Shown here in pieces: positions 29,899 through 39,753 of a stretch of DNA of 64,000 nt. Each line of letters begins with the position of its first letter. The stretch's first letter is position 1. A program made the position numbers and the translations under genes. Under the pieces are notes generated by a model. The model worked only from the letters and a program-made list of their open reading frames with translations, was not told where the DNA came from and did not search any database. This stretch comes from Buttiauxella brennerae ATCC 51605. GTDB taxonomy: Bacteria > Pseudomonadota > Gammaproteobacteria > Enterobacterales > Enterobacteriaceae. The stretch lies in contig NZ_LXER01000028.1 in assembly GCF_001654925.1 (NCBI RefSeq), positions 1 through 64,000 of the forward strand. The letters run 5' to 3'.

Positions 29899-31101
29899 TT
29901 ATCTTAACCAGTCAGGAAGATCGTGTAGACCCATCGCCTGACGAACTAATTGCGGTTTCACGCCTGGAAGGGTATCGGCCAGTTTCAGGCCAATATCGCG
30001 CAGCAGTTTCTTCGCCGGATTGCTTCCGGCAAACAAATCACGGAAGCCCTGCATGCTGGCAAGCATCATTGCCGCACTGTGCTTACGGCTGCGCTCGTAG
30101 CGGCGTAAATACATATGCTGCCCGATGTCTTTGCCCTGGCGATGCAGACGACGCACTTCATCAATCAGTTCAGCGGCGTCCATAAAGCCCAGGTTCACGC
30201 CCTGCCCGGCAAGCGGATGGATAGTGTGTGCCGCATCGCCAACCAACGCCAGGCGGTGGGCGGCAAAATTGCGGGCATAGCGGCCAGTCAGCGGGAAAAC
30301 CTGACGCTCACTTTCAACGCTGCACAAACCCAGGCGCATATTGAAGGCCACGCTGAGCGCCTGGTTAAATTCTTCGGCTGTCGCCTGCTGCAAACGCTCT
30401 GCTTCAAGCGGCGCTAATGACCAGACAATTGAGCACAAATGCGGGTCGCTTAATGGCAGGAAAGCCAGGATCCCGTCGCCATGAAACACCTGGCGAGCCA
30501 CCGCTTGATGGGGTTCAGCGGTGCGAATAGTTGCCACCAGCGCATGGTGTTTATAATCCCAAAAAGTGAGTGGGATATCGGCCTGGTTGCGCAGCCAGGA
30601 GTTGGCACCATCAGCCCCGACGACCAGACGTGCGGTCAGCATGGCACCATCTTTGAGGGTAATGAATGCTTCGTTTTCGCCCCAGGCAACTTGCTGTAAT
30701 TCAACCGGGGACATCAAAGTGACATCGCTGCACTGTTCGGCGCGTTGCCACAATGTATGGTGAATCACCGCATTTTCGATAATGTGACCAAGATGGCTGA
30801 AACCAAAGGATTTATCATCAAACGCGATATGCCCGAAGCTGTCTTGATCCCATACTTCCATGCCGTGATAGCAACTGGCACGCTGGGAAATAATTTTCGG
30901 CCAGGCGCCAAGGTGAGTCAGCAGTTTTTCGCTGGCGGCATTGATGGCCGAAACGCGCAAAGCGGGTGCAGATTCAGGTGCCAGCGGCTGTGGGAGATGG
31001 TTCTCCAGCACCGCAACACGCAAGCCGCTGCCTTGCAAACCACAGGCAACCGCCAGTCCAACCATGCCACCACCAACAATCGCCACATCAACGCTTTGCA
31101 A
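29899..31101 (-). CDS. ubiI: 2-octaprenylphenol hydroxylase UbiI (VisC)
   Basis: A 400-residue FAD monooxygenase hydroxylating C5 of the ubiquinone ring under aerobic conditions. Visible: dinucleotide loop GGGMVGLAVA (about 10-19), GADGANSWLR, and the flavin ribityl segment GDAAHTIHPLAGQGVNLG. It is third in pepP-ubiH-ubiI, but separated from ubiH by 161 bp containing an ERIC-like element. Confidence 0.95.
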   Translation of the reverse strand: MQSVDVAIVGGGMVGLAVACGLQGSGLRVAVLENHLPQPLAPESAPALRVSAINAASEKLLTHLGAWPKIISQRASCYHGMEVWDQDSFGHIAFDDKSFGFSHLGHIIENAVIHHTLWQRAEQCSDVTLMSPVELQQVAWGENEAFITLKDGAMLTARLVVGADGANSWLRNQADIPLTFWDYKHHALVATIRTAEPHQAVARQVFHGDGILAFLPLSDPHLCSIVWSLAPLEAERLQQATAEEFNQALSVAFNMRLGLCSVESERQVFPLTGRYARNFAAHRLALVGDAAHTIHPLAGQGVNLGFMDAAELIDEVRRLHRQGKDIGQHMYLRRYERSRKHSAAMMLASMQGFRDLFAGSNPAKKLLRDIGLKLADTLPGVKPQLVRQAMGLHDLPDWLR

Positions 31102-31147
31102 ATTGACTCTCCTTTACATTCTTAAACCTGCTCACCAGGCGTATATG

Positions 31148-31240
31148 TTGCAGCCAGTTTGTCTCGGGAGTGCGCGGAGAAACCGGAGCGTACTAAAGTA
31201 CGTGAGGATTTCGAGCACATTCCCGGGGCAAAATGGCAAA
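31148..31240. repeat. ERIC-like element 4, between ubiH and ubiI
   Basis: The central CCGGAGCGTACTAAAGTACG followed by TGAGG matches the ERIC core; flanks ttgcagcc...ggcaa are roughly inverted. It is more diverged than the other copies. Confidence 0.65.
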
Positions 31241-31262
31241 TAAATAAGGCTGGTGGCAGGTT

Positions 31263-32441
31263 TTAACGCGCAACCCAGCCCAGCGTACGCATAGCCAGCA
31301 AATCACGTGCCGGAGTTAAATGTTCCATCGCCATCAGCCCGAGATTGCGCCCCAAGACAAGCGGAGCCCAATGGTTAGCAAACAGCTGCACCAGACCATC
31401 GGTCACACCAATGGTAGCAATTTTGTCTTCATGGCGGCGCTGCTGATATTCAGCCAAAACGCCGTAGCTGCCAATATCCTGAGATGCTTCATGTGCCACA
31501 GCCAGGTTTTCAGCCAGCGACATCACATCGCGCAAACCCAGGTTAAAGCCCTGCCCGGCAATCGGATGCAGCGTTTGCGCAGCATTGCCCACCAGCACAA
31601 CACGGTGAGAAACCGACTGCGTGGCCGTGGTTAAGACCAGAGGATATTGTGCCCGCGCGCCTGCATGGGTGATGCGCCCAAGCCGCCAGCCAAATGCGCG
31701 TTGCAGTTCATTGCAGAACCGCTCGTCATCCCACTGCGCAATTTCAGCCTGAGCCGCCAGAGGATGGCACCAGACCAGCGAACAGCGCCCATCCGACATC
31801 GGTAACATTGCCAGCGGCCCATGCTCGGTAAAACGCTCAAAAGCACGACCATTATGGGGCTGCGATGTAGTGATGTTGGCAATAACCGCCACTTGCTGAT
31901 AAGCCTGCTGCTGCCAGGTCATGCCACACTGCGCACCAAGCTGGGAGCGAGAACCATCTGCAGCCACCAACAATTGGCCTTCAATGCATTCGCCATTATC
32001 GAGCTTAACGCTCACTTTATCGGTTTCACGAGTAAAGGACGCGACACGCTGTGGGCAATGCAACGTCACGCCAGGCGCTTTGCGTAACAACGCAAATAAC
32101 CGCAGCCCAACATCATGCAGTTCGACCACTTGCCCCAGTGCAGGAATCTGATAGTCCTGCGCTTCCAGCGTAACAAAACCGGCATGCCCGCGATCGCTGA
32201 CATGAACAGTCGTGATAGCCGTCGCGCAGTCCTGAATGGCAGGCCACACCCCGATGCGTGTTAATTGCTGGCACGTCCCTTGCGCAATGGCGATGGCGCG
32301 CGCATCAAAACCAGGGTGCGCCGCAGATTCGGGGGCTGCCGCTTCAATCAAATGAACCGGCAATTTTCCCTGGGTCAAATGCGATATAGCCAGCGCGAGC
32401 GTCGCACCCGCCATACCGCCACCGACAATAATCACGCTCAT
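31263..32441 (-). CDS. ubiH: 2-octaprenyl-6-methoxyphenol hydroxylase UbiH
   Basis: A 392-residue FAD monooxygenase acting at C1 of the ubiquinone ring; a paralogue of UbiI. Motifs: GGGMAGATLA at the N terminus, AADGSRSQLG, and VGNAAQTLHPIAGQGFNLG. In this third motif the usual GD is GN, as I recall for UbiH. Its start overlaps the pepP stop by 4 bp, so the genes are coupled. Confidence 0.95.
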   Translation of the reverse strand: MSVIIVGGGMAGATLALAISHLTQGKLPVHLIEAAAPESAAHPGFDARAIAIAQGTCQQLTRIGVWPAIQDCATAITTVHVSDRGHAGFVTLEAQDYQIPALGQVVELHDVGLRLFALLRKAPGVTLHCPQRVASFTRETDKVSVKLDNGECIEGQLLVAADGSRSQLGAQCGMTWQQQAYQQVAVIANITTSQPHNGRAFERFTEHGPLAMLPMSDGRCSLVWCHPLAAQAEIAQWDDERFCNELQRAFGWRLGRITHAGARAQYPLVLTTATQSVSHRVVLVGNAAQTLHPIAGQGFNLGLRDVMSLAENLAVAHEASQDIGSYGVLAEYQQRRHEDKIATIGVTDGLVQLFANHWAPLVLGRNLGLMAMEHLTPARDLLAMRTLGWVAR

Positions 32442-33754
32442 GAGTGCCGTGCCGCCGCCATTAACGCTTCAATGTCATCCGCCGATTTCACCACGCTTGC
32501 CGTCAGGTTTTCGTTACCGTCAGCGGTGATGAGGATATCGTCTTCTATACGAATACCGATACCACGGTACTCAGCGGGCACATCCGCATCTGGCGCAATA
32601 TACAAACCAGGCTCAACGGTAATCACCATGCCAGGTTCAAGCAGGCGTGAGCGGTCTTTACCGTAATGACCGACGTCATGCACATCCAGCCCCAGCCAAT
32701 GGCTCAGGCCATGCATAAAGAATGGACGATGGGCGTTATCAGTAATCAGCTGGTCAACATCGCCTTTGAGAATCCCAAGGTTGACCAGGCCGTTAACCAT
32801 AATGCGTACCACCTGCGTGGTGACTTCTTGAATTGAGGTGCCCGGGCGGTAGAGCTGGAGAGCGGTTTCCAGTGACTCAAGAACGATGTCGTAAATCGCC
32901 CGTTGAGGTGCGCTAAATTTACCGTTCACCGGGAAGGTGCGGGTAATGTCACCGGCATAACCTTTGTATTCACAACCTGCATCGATTAGCACCAAATCGC
33001 CATCACGCATTTGGCTTTCATTTTCAGTGTAATGCAAAATGCAGCCGTTTTCGCCGCTGCCAACAATGGTGTTGTAAGACGGGAAGCGCGCACCGTGGCG
33101 GTTAAATTCGTGAAGAATTTCGCCTTCGAGCTGGTATTCAAACATCCCCGGACGGCATTTTTCCATCGCACGGGTGTGCCCGAGTGCAGTGATTTCCCCG
33201 GCGCGGCGCATAGCGACTATCTCTTCTTCCGACTTAAACAGGCGCTGCTCGTGAACCCACGGACGCCAGTCGGTCAATGTCGCGGGGGCGGCAAGATTCT
33301 GGCGTGAGCCACGGCGCAGTTTATCAAGGGCGGCAAAAACGATGGTGTCAGCGTAAGCGTGTTCGCCTTGCGCGTGATAGACAACATCGAGACCATTGAG
33401 CAACTGATGCAGTTGCTCATCAATTTCGGAAAATGCCAGCGCACGGTCGACGCCCAGTTTCTCGGGTGCCGCTTCCTGGCCAAGGCGACGCCCAAACCAA
33501 ATTTCTGCGGTTTTATCGCGCAAGCGATTGAACAGCACGCTGTGATTATGGGTTTCGTCGCTTTTAATCAGCACCAATACCGCTTCCGGTTCATTGAAAC
33601 CCGTGAAGTACCAGAAATCGCTATTCTGGCGATACGGGTACTCACTGTCGGCACTGCGTGTTACCTCGGGAGCGGTAAAGATGAGCGCGGCGCTTGCCGG
33701 TGCCATTTTGGCTAACAACGCCTGACGGCGCCGGAGAAATTCGTGCTGATTCAT
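32438..33754 (-). CDS. pepP: Xaa-Pro aminopeptidase P
   Basis: A dimanganese M24 enzyme releasing N-terminal residues before proline. I start at ATG 33754 (438 residues), because GGAGG lies six bases before it; the GTG one codon upstream is less likely. Metal ligands occur in DAGCEYKGYAGDITRT, HGLSHWLGLDVHD, TVEPGLYI and IRIEDDI. Operon: ygfB-pepP-ubiH-ubiI. Confidence 0.95.
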   Translation of the reverse strand: MNQHEFLRRRQALLAKMAPASAALIFTAPEVTRSADSEYPYRQNSDFWYFTGFNEPEAVLVLIKSDETHNHSVLFNRLRDKTAEIWFGRRLGQEAAPEKLGVDRALAFSEIDEQLHQLLNGLDVVYHAQGEHAYADTIVFAALDKLRRGSRQNLAAPATLTDWRPWVHEQRLFKSEEEIVAMRRAGEITALGHTRAMEKCRPGMFEYQLEGEILHEFNRHGARFPSYNTIVGSGENGCILHYTENESQMRDGDLVLIDAGCEYKGYAGDITRTFPVNGKFSAPQRAIYDIVLESLETALQLYRPGTSIQEVTTQVVRIMVNGLVNLGILKGDVDQLITDNAHRPFFMHGLSHWLGLDVHDVGHYGKDRSRLLEPGMVITVEPGLYIAPDADVPAEYRGIGIRIEDDILITADGNENLTASVVKSADDIEALMAAARHS

Positions 33755-33778
33755 CACACCTCCTGAAGCTAATAATGA

Positions 33779-34357
33779 TTAATGCAGAGTGGGTTTTTGC
33801 ACTTCTGGCGCGGTCGGAATCTGGCGCGTGAAGGTGTCGTGGCACAACAATGCCGCAACGCGCACATACTCGATAATCTCTTCGAGTGACATTTCCAACT
33901 CTTCTTGATCTTCATCCTCGTCGTAGCCCAATTGCGCAATGTTGCGCAGATCGTCGATAGCTTCCCCGGTTTCGCCGGTGACTTTATCGAGCTTAGGCTG
34001 CGTTACGCCAAGGCCCAGCAGGAAGTGGTTTACCCAACCCGCCAGTTCGTCGGCACGCTGGAATACGGTAACGTCGTCGCCATCGGGCAGGTAAAGCTGG
34101 AACAGGAAACCGTCATCTTCCAGCGAATCGCTCGTTGCACCGTGCATCTGGCGCAATGTGTCGGCAAGGTTTTGACCAAAGGCCAGCCCTTCGTTTGTCA
34201 GGTCGTGTAGCTGTGGCTGCCAGCTGGTATCTTTGTTGCCACCGCACAGCATACCGCTAATCAAGCCGTGCATTTCTGAGGCCGTCAGGCCCACACCTTG
34301 TTGGTTCAATAGTTGGCCGACTAAGTCGTAGTCAGGCATAGTGTTCTGTATAGACAT
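33779..34357 (-). CDS. ygfB: UPF0149 family protein YgfB
   Basis: 192 residues, matching E. coli YgfB, with a very acidic central segment ([17 protein letters not shown], about 145-161). The start at 34357 ([11 protein letters not shown]) follows homology. Biochemical role is not established in E. coli; in Pseudomonas a homologue modulates ampDh3 expression. It heads the pepP-ubiH-ubiI operon and is divergent from zapA. Confidence 0.93.
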   Translation of the reverse strand: MSIQNTMPDYDLVGQLLNQQGVGLTASEMHGLISGMLCGGNKDTSWQPQLHDLTNEGLAFGQNLADTLRQMHGATSDSLEDDGFLFQLYLPDGDDVTVFQRADELAGWVNHFLLGLGVTQPKLDKVTGETGEAIDDLRNIAQLGYDEDEDQEELEMSLEEIIEYVRVAALLCHDTFTRQIPTAPEVQKPTLH

Positions 34358-34525
34358 GCGCATTCGCCATCGTTGGCAGGGATAGTTCATGTTATGCTAC
34401 CACCAGGGACCCCAAGGCACCAGAAAAGGGCTTGTATCTTCATTTCGGGATAGCTATAGTGACGCCCCTTTCGTAGCCTGGCACAGGTTAGCGAGAGGCA
34501 GGCGAGTTAACAGCAGGAAGGTGGC

Positions 34526-34855
34526 ATGTCTGCACAACCAGTCGATATCCAAATTTTCGGTCGTTCATTGCGCGTGAATTGTCCGCCTGAACAACAGGAT
34601 GCACTGAATCTTGCGGCCGAAGAGCTTAATCAGCGGTTGCAAGATTTAAAAGTTCGCACTAGAGTCACAAATACTGAGCAGTTAGTTTTCATCGCAGCAC
34701 TGAACATTTGCTACGAACTGGCTCAGGAAAAATCGAAAACCCGCGACTACGCTTCCAATATGGAAGAACGTATTCGGATGTTACAGCAGACCATCGAACA
34801 AGCGTTGCTTGAGCAAGGTCGCATAACAGAAAGACAGGGTCCAAATTTTGAATAA
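34526..34855 (+). CDS. zapA: Cell division protein ZapA
   Basis: A 109-residue FtsZ-bundling protein recruited early to the Z ring. An N-terminal globular part ([18 protein letters not shown]) is followed by a long helix from about residue 55 that forms the tetrameric coiled coil. GGAAGG precedes the start. The 6S RNA gene follows 41 bp downstream, as in other enterics. Confidence 0.96.
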   Translation: MSAQPVDIQIFGRSLRVNCPPEQQDALNLAAEELNQRLQDLKVRTRVTNTEQLVFIAALNICYELAQEKSKTRDYASNMEERIRMLQQTIEQALLEQGRITERQGPNFE

Positions 34856-34896
34856 CACTTCACAGTTACCTATGGTAGAGTAACTTTGAAGACCAA

Positions 34897-35080
34897 ATTT
34901 CTCTGAGATGTTTGCATGCGGGCCAGTCCCCTGAGCCGATATTTCATACCACAAGAGTGTGGTGATCCAGATTCTGTGAGCATGCTCGGTCCGTCCGAGA
35001 AGCCTGATGATTCTGACGCTGCATTCACCTTGAACCAAGGGTTCAAGGGTTACAGCCTGCGGCGGCATCTCGGAGATTCC
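34897..35080 (+). ncRNA. ssrS: 6S RNA
   Basis: 184 bases starting ATTTCTCTGAGATG and ending CATCTCGGAGATTCC. The two ends pair to give the closing stem, and the conserved promoter-mimicking bubble lies between them, with segments GAGCATGCTCGG and CACCTTGAACCAAGGG. The length equals the E. coli RNA. It binds sigma-70 holoenzyme in stationary phase and is processed from a transcript shared with ygfA. Confidence 0.97.
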
Positions 35081-35106
35081 CTCTTTCTACCAAATTAGTC
35101 ATCACC

Positions 35107-35703
35107 ATGACGAAAATTCAGCTAATCCCATCGCTTCGCTCAGAAATCCGACAACACATTCGGCAACGACGCCGTGCACTCACGCCAACTGAACAACACC
35201 ATTTTGCTGAACTTGCCGCTATGCGCATGCTTGCTTATGAGCCCATAGCGAAAGCTGCGACGGTCGCGGTGTTTTTGTCGTTTGACGGTGAGCTGGATAC
35301 CACGCCACTGATACGCGCCTTATGGCAAGCGGGAAAAACCGTTTATCTGCCCGTCCTGCATCCCTTTAGTAAAGGCAATTTGCTGTTCCTGCGTTATGCC
35401 GAGGATAGCCATCTGGTGATGAATCGTCTGAAAATCCTTGAGCCTAAACTTAATGTGCGTGACGTGCTGCCGCTGGATAAACTGGATGTGCTGATTACGC
35501 CGCTGGTCGCGTTCGACGAGCAAGGGCAGAGGCTGGGAATGGGCGGCGGTTTTTACGACCGTACGTTGCAGAACTGGCAGCAGCATGGCTTGTGGCCAGT
35601 TGGGCTGGCGCACGATTGCCAGCACGTTCCGGCGTTACCTGCGCAAAAGTGGGATATCCCGCTGCCTGCTGTGGTCACGCCATCGCGTATCTGGCAGTGG
35701 TAA
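35107..35703 (+). CDS. ygfA: 5-formyltetrahydrofolate cyclo-ligase family protein
   Basis: A 198-residue enzyme (also called fau) converting 5-formyl-THF to 5,10-methenyl-THF with ATP. Substrate-site sequences LSFDGELDT, YLPVLHP and GMGGGFYDRTLQ are present. It begins 26 bp after 6S RNA, the usual co-transcribed arrangement. E. coli annotations start later (MIRQRRRAL...); the ATG at 35107 gives an extra N-terminal helix and is preceded by no strong Shine-Dalgarno. Confidence 0.92.
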   Translation: MTKIQLIPSLRSEIRQHIRQRRRALTPTEQHHFAELAAMRMLAYEPIAKAATVAVFLSFDGELDTTPLIRALWQAGKTVYLPVLHPFSKGNLLFLRYAEDSHLVMNRLKILEPKLNVRDVLPLDKLDVLITPLVAFDEQGQRLGMGGGFYDRTLQNWQQHGLWPVGLAHDCQHVPALPAQKWDIPLPAVVTPSRIWQW

Positions 35704-35705
35704 AC

Positions 35706-36317
35706 TCAGGCTACACGCAGTTTCAGTAACTGCTTTGTGTGCCAGTATTGCAGTATCAAAACCGTAAACAACGCACCGAGAAGCGCACAAAACATATCTG
35801 ATTGCGTGTCCCAGACATCGCCCTGCGTACCCAAAAACTCATCTGCCCCCTGCCCTAATGACAACGCCGCCACCCATTCAATGAGTTCATACAATGCACT
35901 GATGGCGAGCGCTACGCAGCAGACCAGAAACGCGACCATTTTGCGCCCACGGATATAGCCACCACGAATCAGGATTTCCCGTGCAGCGAGTGCCGGAACC
36001 AGCCCCTGGAAGAAATGGCCAAGTTTGTCATACGGGTTGCGGCTCAGGCCGAACCATTCCTGCATATCAAAGCCGATGGGTACTTTCGCGTAGGTATACA
36101 AACCGCCGACCATCAAAATAATCGCGTGGAAGAAAATCAGCGTATACAGAAGCGGTGTCAGCGGGTAACGAGCGTAAGTCACTAAAAGCAGAGGGACGAT
36201 AATAATGACCGGCGTGACTTCCATCAGCCAGGTAAGCCTGTCTGCGGTGCTAAGGCCCGTATAGATGAGAATCAACAGCAGGATAAAGGCACCGGATTTT
36301 AAGAATGTACTGGTCAT
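35706..36317 (-). CDS. DUF2238 (YjdF-like) inner-membrane protein
   Basis: 203 residues with about six hydrophobic helices and conserved polar motifs NPYDKLGHFFQGLVPA, ISALYELIEW and DVWDTQSDMFCALLGA. This is the pattern of the YjdF/DUF2238 family of unknown function. It lies convergent to ygfA between ygfA and serA, where E. coli K-12 instead has the sibC/ibsC RNA locus; no SibC-like element was seen. Confidence 0.8.
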   Translation of the reverse strand: MTSTFLKSGAFILLLILIYTGLSTADRLTWLMEVTPVIIIVPLLLVTYARYPLTPLLYTLIFFHAIILMVGGLYTYAKVPIGFDMQEWFGLSRNPYDKLGHFFQGLVPALAAREILIRGGYIRGRKMVAFLVCCVALAISALYELIEWVAALSLGQGADEFLGTQGDVWDTQSDMFCALLGALFTVLILQYWHTKQLLKLRVA

Positions 36318-36393
36318 GTTGTTTCGCCGCCTGGCTAAAAGCGTAACTATCCGTGGGACAGGCTAAAAAAACAACTTAGGAAAAGGACTTTAA

Positions 36394-36421
36394 GAAAAAA
36401 CAGGAGCCCATGCAGGCTCCC
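36394..36421 (-). terminator. Rho-independent terminator of serA
   Basis: On the minus strand GGGAGCC pairs with GGGCTCC around a short loop and is followed by TGTTTTTTC, 13 bases after the serA stop. Confidence 0.85.
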
Positions 36422-36433
36422 GTAGATTTGAGA

Positions 36434-37672
36434 TTAGTAAAGCAGACGAGCGCGGATAGTGCCTGGAATCGCCTTCATAGATTTCAGTGCAGCTTCAGCA
36501 ACATCTTCTTCAGCGTCCACATCAATAACCACATAACCCATTTGCGGCGTTGTTTGCAGGTACTGAGCGGCGATGTTGATGCCCTGGTCGGCAAAAATCT
36601 GGTTAAGCGCGGTCAAAATCCCCGGGCGGTTTTCGTGAATGTGCAGTAAACGGCTGGTGCTTCCACCGTGCAATGGCAGGGAAACCTCAGGGAAGTTCAC
36701 GGCAGACAATGTTGAACCGTTGTCAGAGTATTTCGCCAGCTTGCCAGCCACTTCCAGACCGATGTTTTCCTGCGCTTCCTGAGTAGAACCGCCGATGTGC
36801 GGAGTCAGGATCACGTTATCAAATTCACACAGTGGTGAGTTAAACGGATCGCTGTTCGTCGCAGGCTCAGTTGGGAACACATCGATTGCCGCGCCAGACA
36901 GATGCTTACGTGCTAATGCATCACACAGGGCAGGAATATCCACCACAGTGCCACGTGCGTCATTGATAAGCAGCGCGCCCGGCTTCATCAGTGCCAGTTC
37001 ATTGGCACCAATCATATTTTTGGTGGAAGCGTTTTCAGGCACATGCAGGCTGACTACGTCGCTCATATTGAGCAAATCAGACAAGTGCTGCACCTGAGTG
37101 GCATTGCCCAGCGGCAGTTTGTTTTCGATATCGTAGAAGAAGACGTTCATGCCAAGCGCTTCAGCCAAAATACCCAACTGCGTCCCAATATGGCCGTAAC
37201 CAATGATGCCGAGTTTCTTGCCGCGCGCTTCATACGAACCCACAGCCACTTTATTCCACACACCACGATGTGCTTTAGCATTAGCTTCTGGCACACCACG
37301 AATCAGCAGCAACAGTTGGCCAATAACCAGTTCAGCAACAGAACGCGTATTGGAGAACGGAGCATTAAACACTGGCACGCCGCGTTTAGCCGCAGCATTC
37401 AGGTCAACCTGGTTAGTACCGATGCAGAAACAGCCCACCGCCACCAGCTTTTCAGCGGCAGCCAGAACATCTTCAGTTAAGTTAGTGCGGGAACGCAGAC
37501 CAATGAAATGCGCATCACGGATCGACTCTTTCAGGGCTTCGCTGTCCAGCGCGCCTTTATGGTATTCGATGTTGGTATAGCCTGCTGCGCGAAGGTTATC
37601 CACGGCTTTCTGGTGTACGCCTTCCACCAGCAGGAATTTAATCTTGTCTTTATCCAGTGATACTTTTGCCAT
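36434..37672 (-). CDS. serA: D-3-phosphoglycerate dehydrogenase
   Basis: First enzyme of serine synthesis, inhibited by serine through its C-terminal ACT domain (about 338-412). 412 residues against 410 in E. coli. The NAD loop GYGHIGTQLG and catalytic Arg, Glu and His regions (NDARGTVVD, DVFPTEP, TPHIGGS) are present. The segment that reads NASRGTVVD in E. coli is NDARGTVVD here; the Arg is retained. Its partner rpiA lies 280 bp upstream, as in E. coli. Confidence 0.97.
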   Translation of the reverse strand: MAKVSLDKDKIKFLLVEGVHQKAVDNLRAAGYTNIEYHKGALDSEALKESIRDAHFIGLRSRTNLTEDVLAAAEKLVAVGCFCIGTNQVDLNAAAKRGVPVFNAPFSNTRSVAELVIGQLLLLIRGVPEANAKAHRGVWNKVAVGSYEARGKKLGIIGYGHIGTQLGILAEALGMNVFFYDIENKLPLGNATQVQHLSDLLNMSDVVSLHVPENASTKNMIGANELALMKPGALLINDARGTVVDIPALCDALARKHLSGAAIDVFPTEPATNSDPFNSPLCEFDNVILTPHIGGSTQEAQENIGLEVAGKLAKYSDNGSTLSAVNFPEVSLPLHGGSTSRLLHIHENRPGILTALNQIFADQGINIAAQYLQTTPQMGYVVIDVDAEEDVAEAALKSMKAIPGTIRARLLY

Positions 37673-37921
37673 TTCCCGACCCTATTTTTAGAACTGATGT
37701 TGTGCTGTGTGATAAGACACCCTTCTGCCAAAATATCAAAAATTACGGGCGGGGCAATATAAACGATTGCGCAGGCATCTCGTCAGAAAAGGAATAAGGC
37801 GTATTGGGCAGCAGAAAATGCTAATCAGGGAAGATAACCAGGAATGAAAAACAGGCAGTTGTTAATAATGTGACATATGTCACCAAATTTGGCGTTAGAT
37901 TATTTTGTCATTTTTTATGCA

Positions 37922-37944
37922 ATTTAAGGGCGCATGAAGCGCCC
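37922..37944 (-). terminator. Hairpin after rpiA
   Basis: GGGCGC (37928-37933) pairs with GCGCCC (37939-37944) around TTCAT; the tail on the minus strand is TTAAATT, a weak U-run. Confidence 0.6.
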
Positions 37945-37952
37945 GGGTCATA

Positions 37953-38612
37953 TCATTTCACAATGGTTTGCACGCCATCGGCAGTACCAATCAACGCCAC
38001 ATCCGCGCCACGGTTGGCAAACAGGCCAACCGTCACGACACCCGGCAAACCGTTGATCGCATTTTCCAGTGCAATAGGCTCGGCAATGCTCAGGCCATAA
38101 ACATCAAGAATGATGTTGCCGTTATCAGTCACCACACCCTGGCGGTATTCCGGACGACCGCCCAGCTTCACCAGCTCACGCGCCACACAGCTACGCGCCA
38201 TAGGAATAACTTCCACTGGCAGCGGGAAGTTACCGAGAATATCGACCTGCTTGGACGAATCGGCGATACAAATAAACTTTTCCGCAACCGACGCGATGAT
38301 CTTTTCGCGAGTCAGTGCCGCACCACCGCCTTTGATCATTTGCATCTGGCCGTTGATTTCATCTGCGCCATCAACGTAGATGCCCAGAGAGTCAACTTCG
38401 TTGAGATCAAAAACAGTGATACCAAGGCTTTTCAGTTTGGCGGTAGAAGCGTCGGAGCTTGAAACAGCACCATCAATCTGATGTTTGATAGTCCCGAGAG
38501 CATCAATAAAGTGTGCGGCCGTTGAACCGGTACCCACACCAACGATCGTGCCTGGTTGCACGTATTGTAATGCTGCCCAGCCGACTGCTTTTTTCAGTTC
38601 ATCCTGCGTCAT
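37953..38612 (-). CDS. rpiA: Ribose-5-phosphate isomerase A
   Basis: Interconverts ribose-5-phosphate and ribulose-5-phosphate in the pentose phosphate pathway, feeding the transketolase also encoded in this window. 219 residues as in E. coli. Phosphate loop [29 protein letters not shown] and [11 protein letters not shown] contain the active-site Asp and Lys. Divergent from argP. Confidence 0.97.
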   Translation of the reverse strand: MTQDELKKAVGWAALQYVQPGTIVGVGTGSTAAHFIDALGTIKHQIDGAVSSSDASTAKLKSLGITVFDLNEVDSLGIYVDGADEINGQMQMIKGGGAALTREKIIASVAEKFICIADSSKQVDILGNFPLPVEVIPMARSCVARELVKLGGRPEYRQGVVTDNGNIILDVYGLSIAEPIALENAINGLPGVVTVGLFANRGADVALIGTADGVQTIVK

Positions 38613-38780
38613 GGTTTTTTGCCTGTGTGCTGTGAAAACTGACGCGCATTATAGTGCAAGCGCCATGAGATTGTCCCCGTGAATGGCTGAACTCATCCGA
38701 TCTTTGTGGTTTTGGTCTGGATCGACTGCAAATTTATGTCATAGTGCTGGGATAACAAAAACAGGAGTTAGCTAACAACA

Positions 38781-39680
38781 ATGAAACGCCCGGACTATAG
38801 AACACTACAGGCGCTGGATGCAGTTATTCGTGAACGTGGTTTTGAGCGTGCGGCACAAAAGCTCTGCATCACTCAATCAGCCGTTTCACAACGTATCAAG
38901 CAACTGGAAAATATGTTCGGCCAGCCATTGTTAGTGCGCACTGTGCCGCCTCGTCCAACCGAACAAGGGCAAAAGTTACTGGCATTGTTGCGCCAGGTAG
39001 AACTGCTCGAAGAAGAGTGGTTGGGCGATGAGCAGACCGGTTCGACACCACTGTTACTTTCGCTTGCGGTGAACGCCGACAGTCTGGCAACCTGGCTGCT
39101 GCCAGCGCTCGCGCCTGTGCTTGCCGACTCCCCTATCCGCCTGAATCTTCAGGTGGAAGATGAAACCCGCACTCAGGAACGCCTGCGTCGTGGTGAAGTG
39201 GTCGGAGCGGTGTCAATTCAGCCGCAACCGTTGCCAAGCTGTCTGGTCGACAGGCTGGGTGCGCTGGATTATCTGTTTGTCGGTTCGAAAGATTTTGCCG
39301 CGCGCTATTTCCCGAATGGCGTCACGCGTTCTGCCCTGCTAAAAGCCCCGGCTGTTGCGTTTGACCATCTCGACGATATGCACCAGGCGTTCTTGCAGCA
39401 AAACTTCGATTTGTCACCGGGCAGCGTACCGTGCCATATCGTTAACTCGTCAGAAGCCTTTGTGCAACTGGCACGCCAGGGCACCACATGCTGCATGATT
39501 CCGCATCTGCAAATCGAAAGAGAGATTAATAGCGGTGAGCTGATTGACCTGACGCCAGGCCTGATGCAACGCCGTATGCTGTACTGGCACCGTTTTGCAC
39601 CGGAAAGCCGCATGATGCGCAACGTTACCGACGCACTGCTGGAATATGGGCATAAAGTTTTACGCCAGGATGCTGAATAA
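38781..39680 (+). CDS. argP: LysR-type regulator ArgP (IciA)
   Basis: A 299-residue activator responding to arginine and lysine. Its main target, the arginine exporter gene argO, lies 0.9 kb downstream in this window. The N-terminal wHTH spans about 1-60 ([20 protein letters not shown], then [13 protein letters not shown]) and the effector domain about 90-295. AGGAGTTAGC precedes the start. Two residues longer than E. coli ArgP. Confidence 0.95.
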   Translation: MKRPDYRTLQALDAVIRERGFERAAQKLCITQSAVSQRIKQLENMFGQPLLVRTVPPRPTEQGQKLLALLRQVELLEEEWLGDEQTGSTPLLLSLAVNADSLATWLLPALAPVLADSPIRLNLQVEDETRTQERLRRGEVVGAVSIQPQPLPSCLVDRLGALDYLFVGSKDFAARYFPNGVTRSALLKAPAVAFDHLDDMHQAFLQQNFDLSPGSVPCHIVNSSEAFVQLARQGTTCCMIPHLQIEREINSGELIDLTPGLMQRRMLYWHRFAPESRMMRNVTDALLEYGHKVLRQDAE

Positions 39681-39690
39681 CACTCTATAG

Positions 39691-39731
39691 CCCCTCACCC
39701 CGACCCTCTCCCCAAAGGGGCGAGGGAGAAA
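39691..39731. repeat. Small palindromic repeat (ccctcacc family)
   Basis: cccctcaccccgaccctctcc continuing with ccaaaggggcgagggagaa lies between convergent argP and yggE. Same family as 24634-24752. Confidence 0.7.
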
Positions 39732-39753
39732 ACCAGGGCAAAGGGTAAAACAG

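Noticed and set aside
35081-36433. SibC/IbsC-type toxin-antisense RNA expected between ygfA and serA
   Set aside because: No Ibs-like 18-20 residue hydrophobic ORF or Sib repeat was seen; a DUF2238 gene is present instead.
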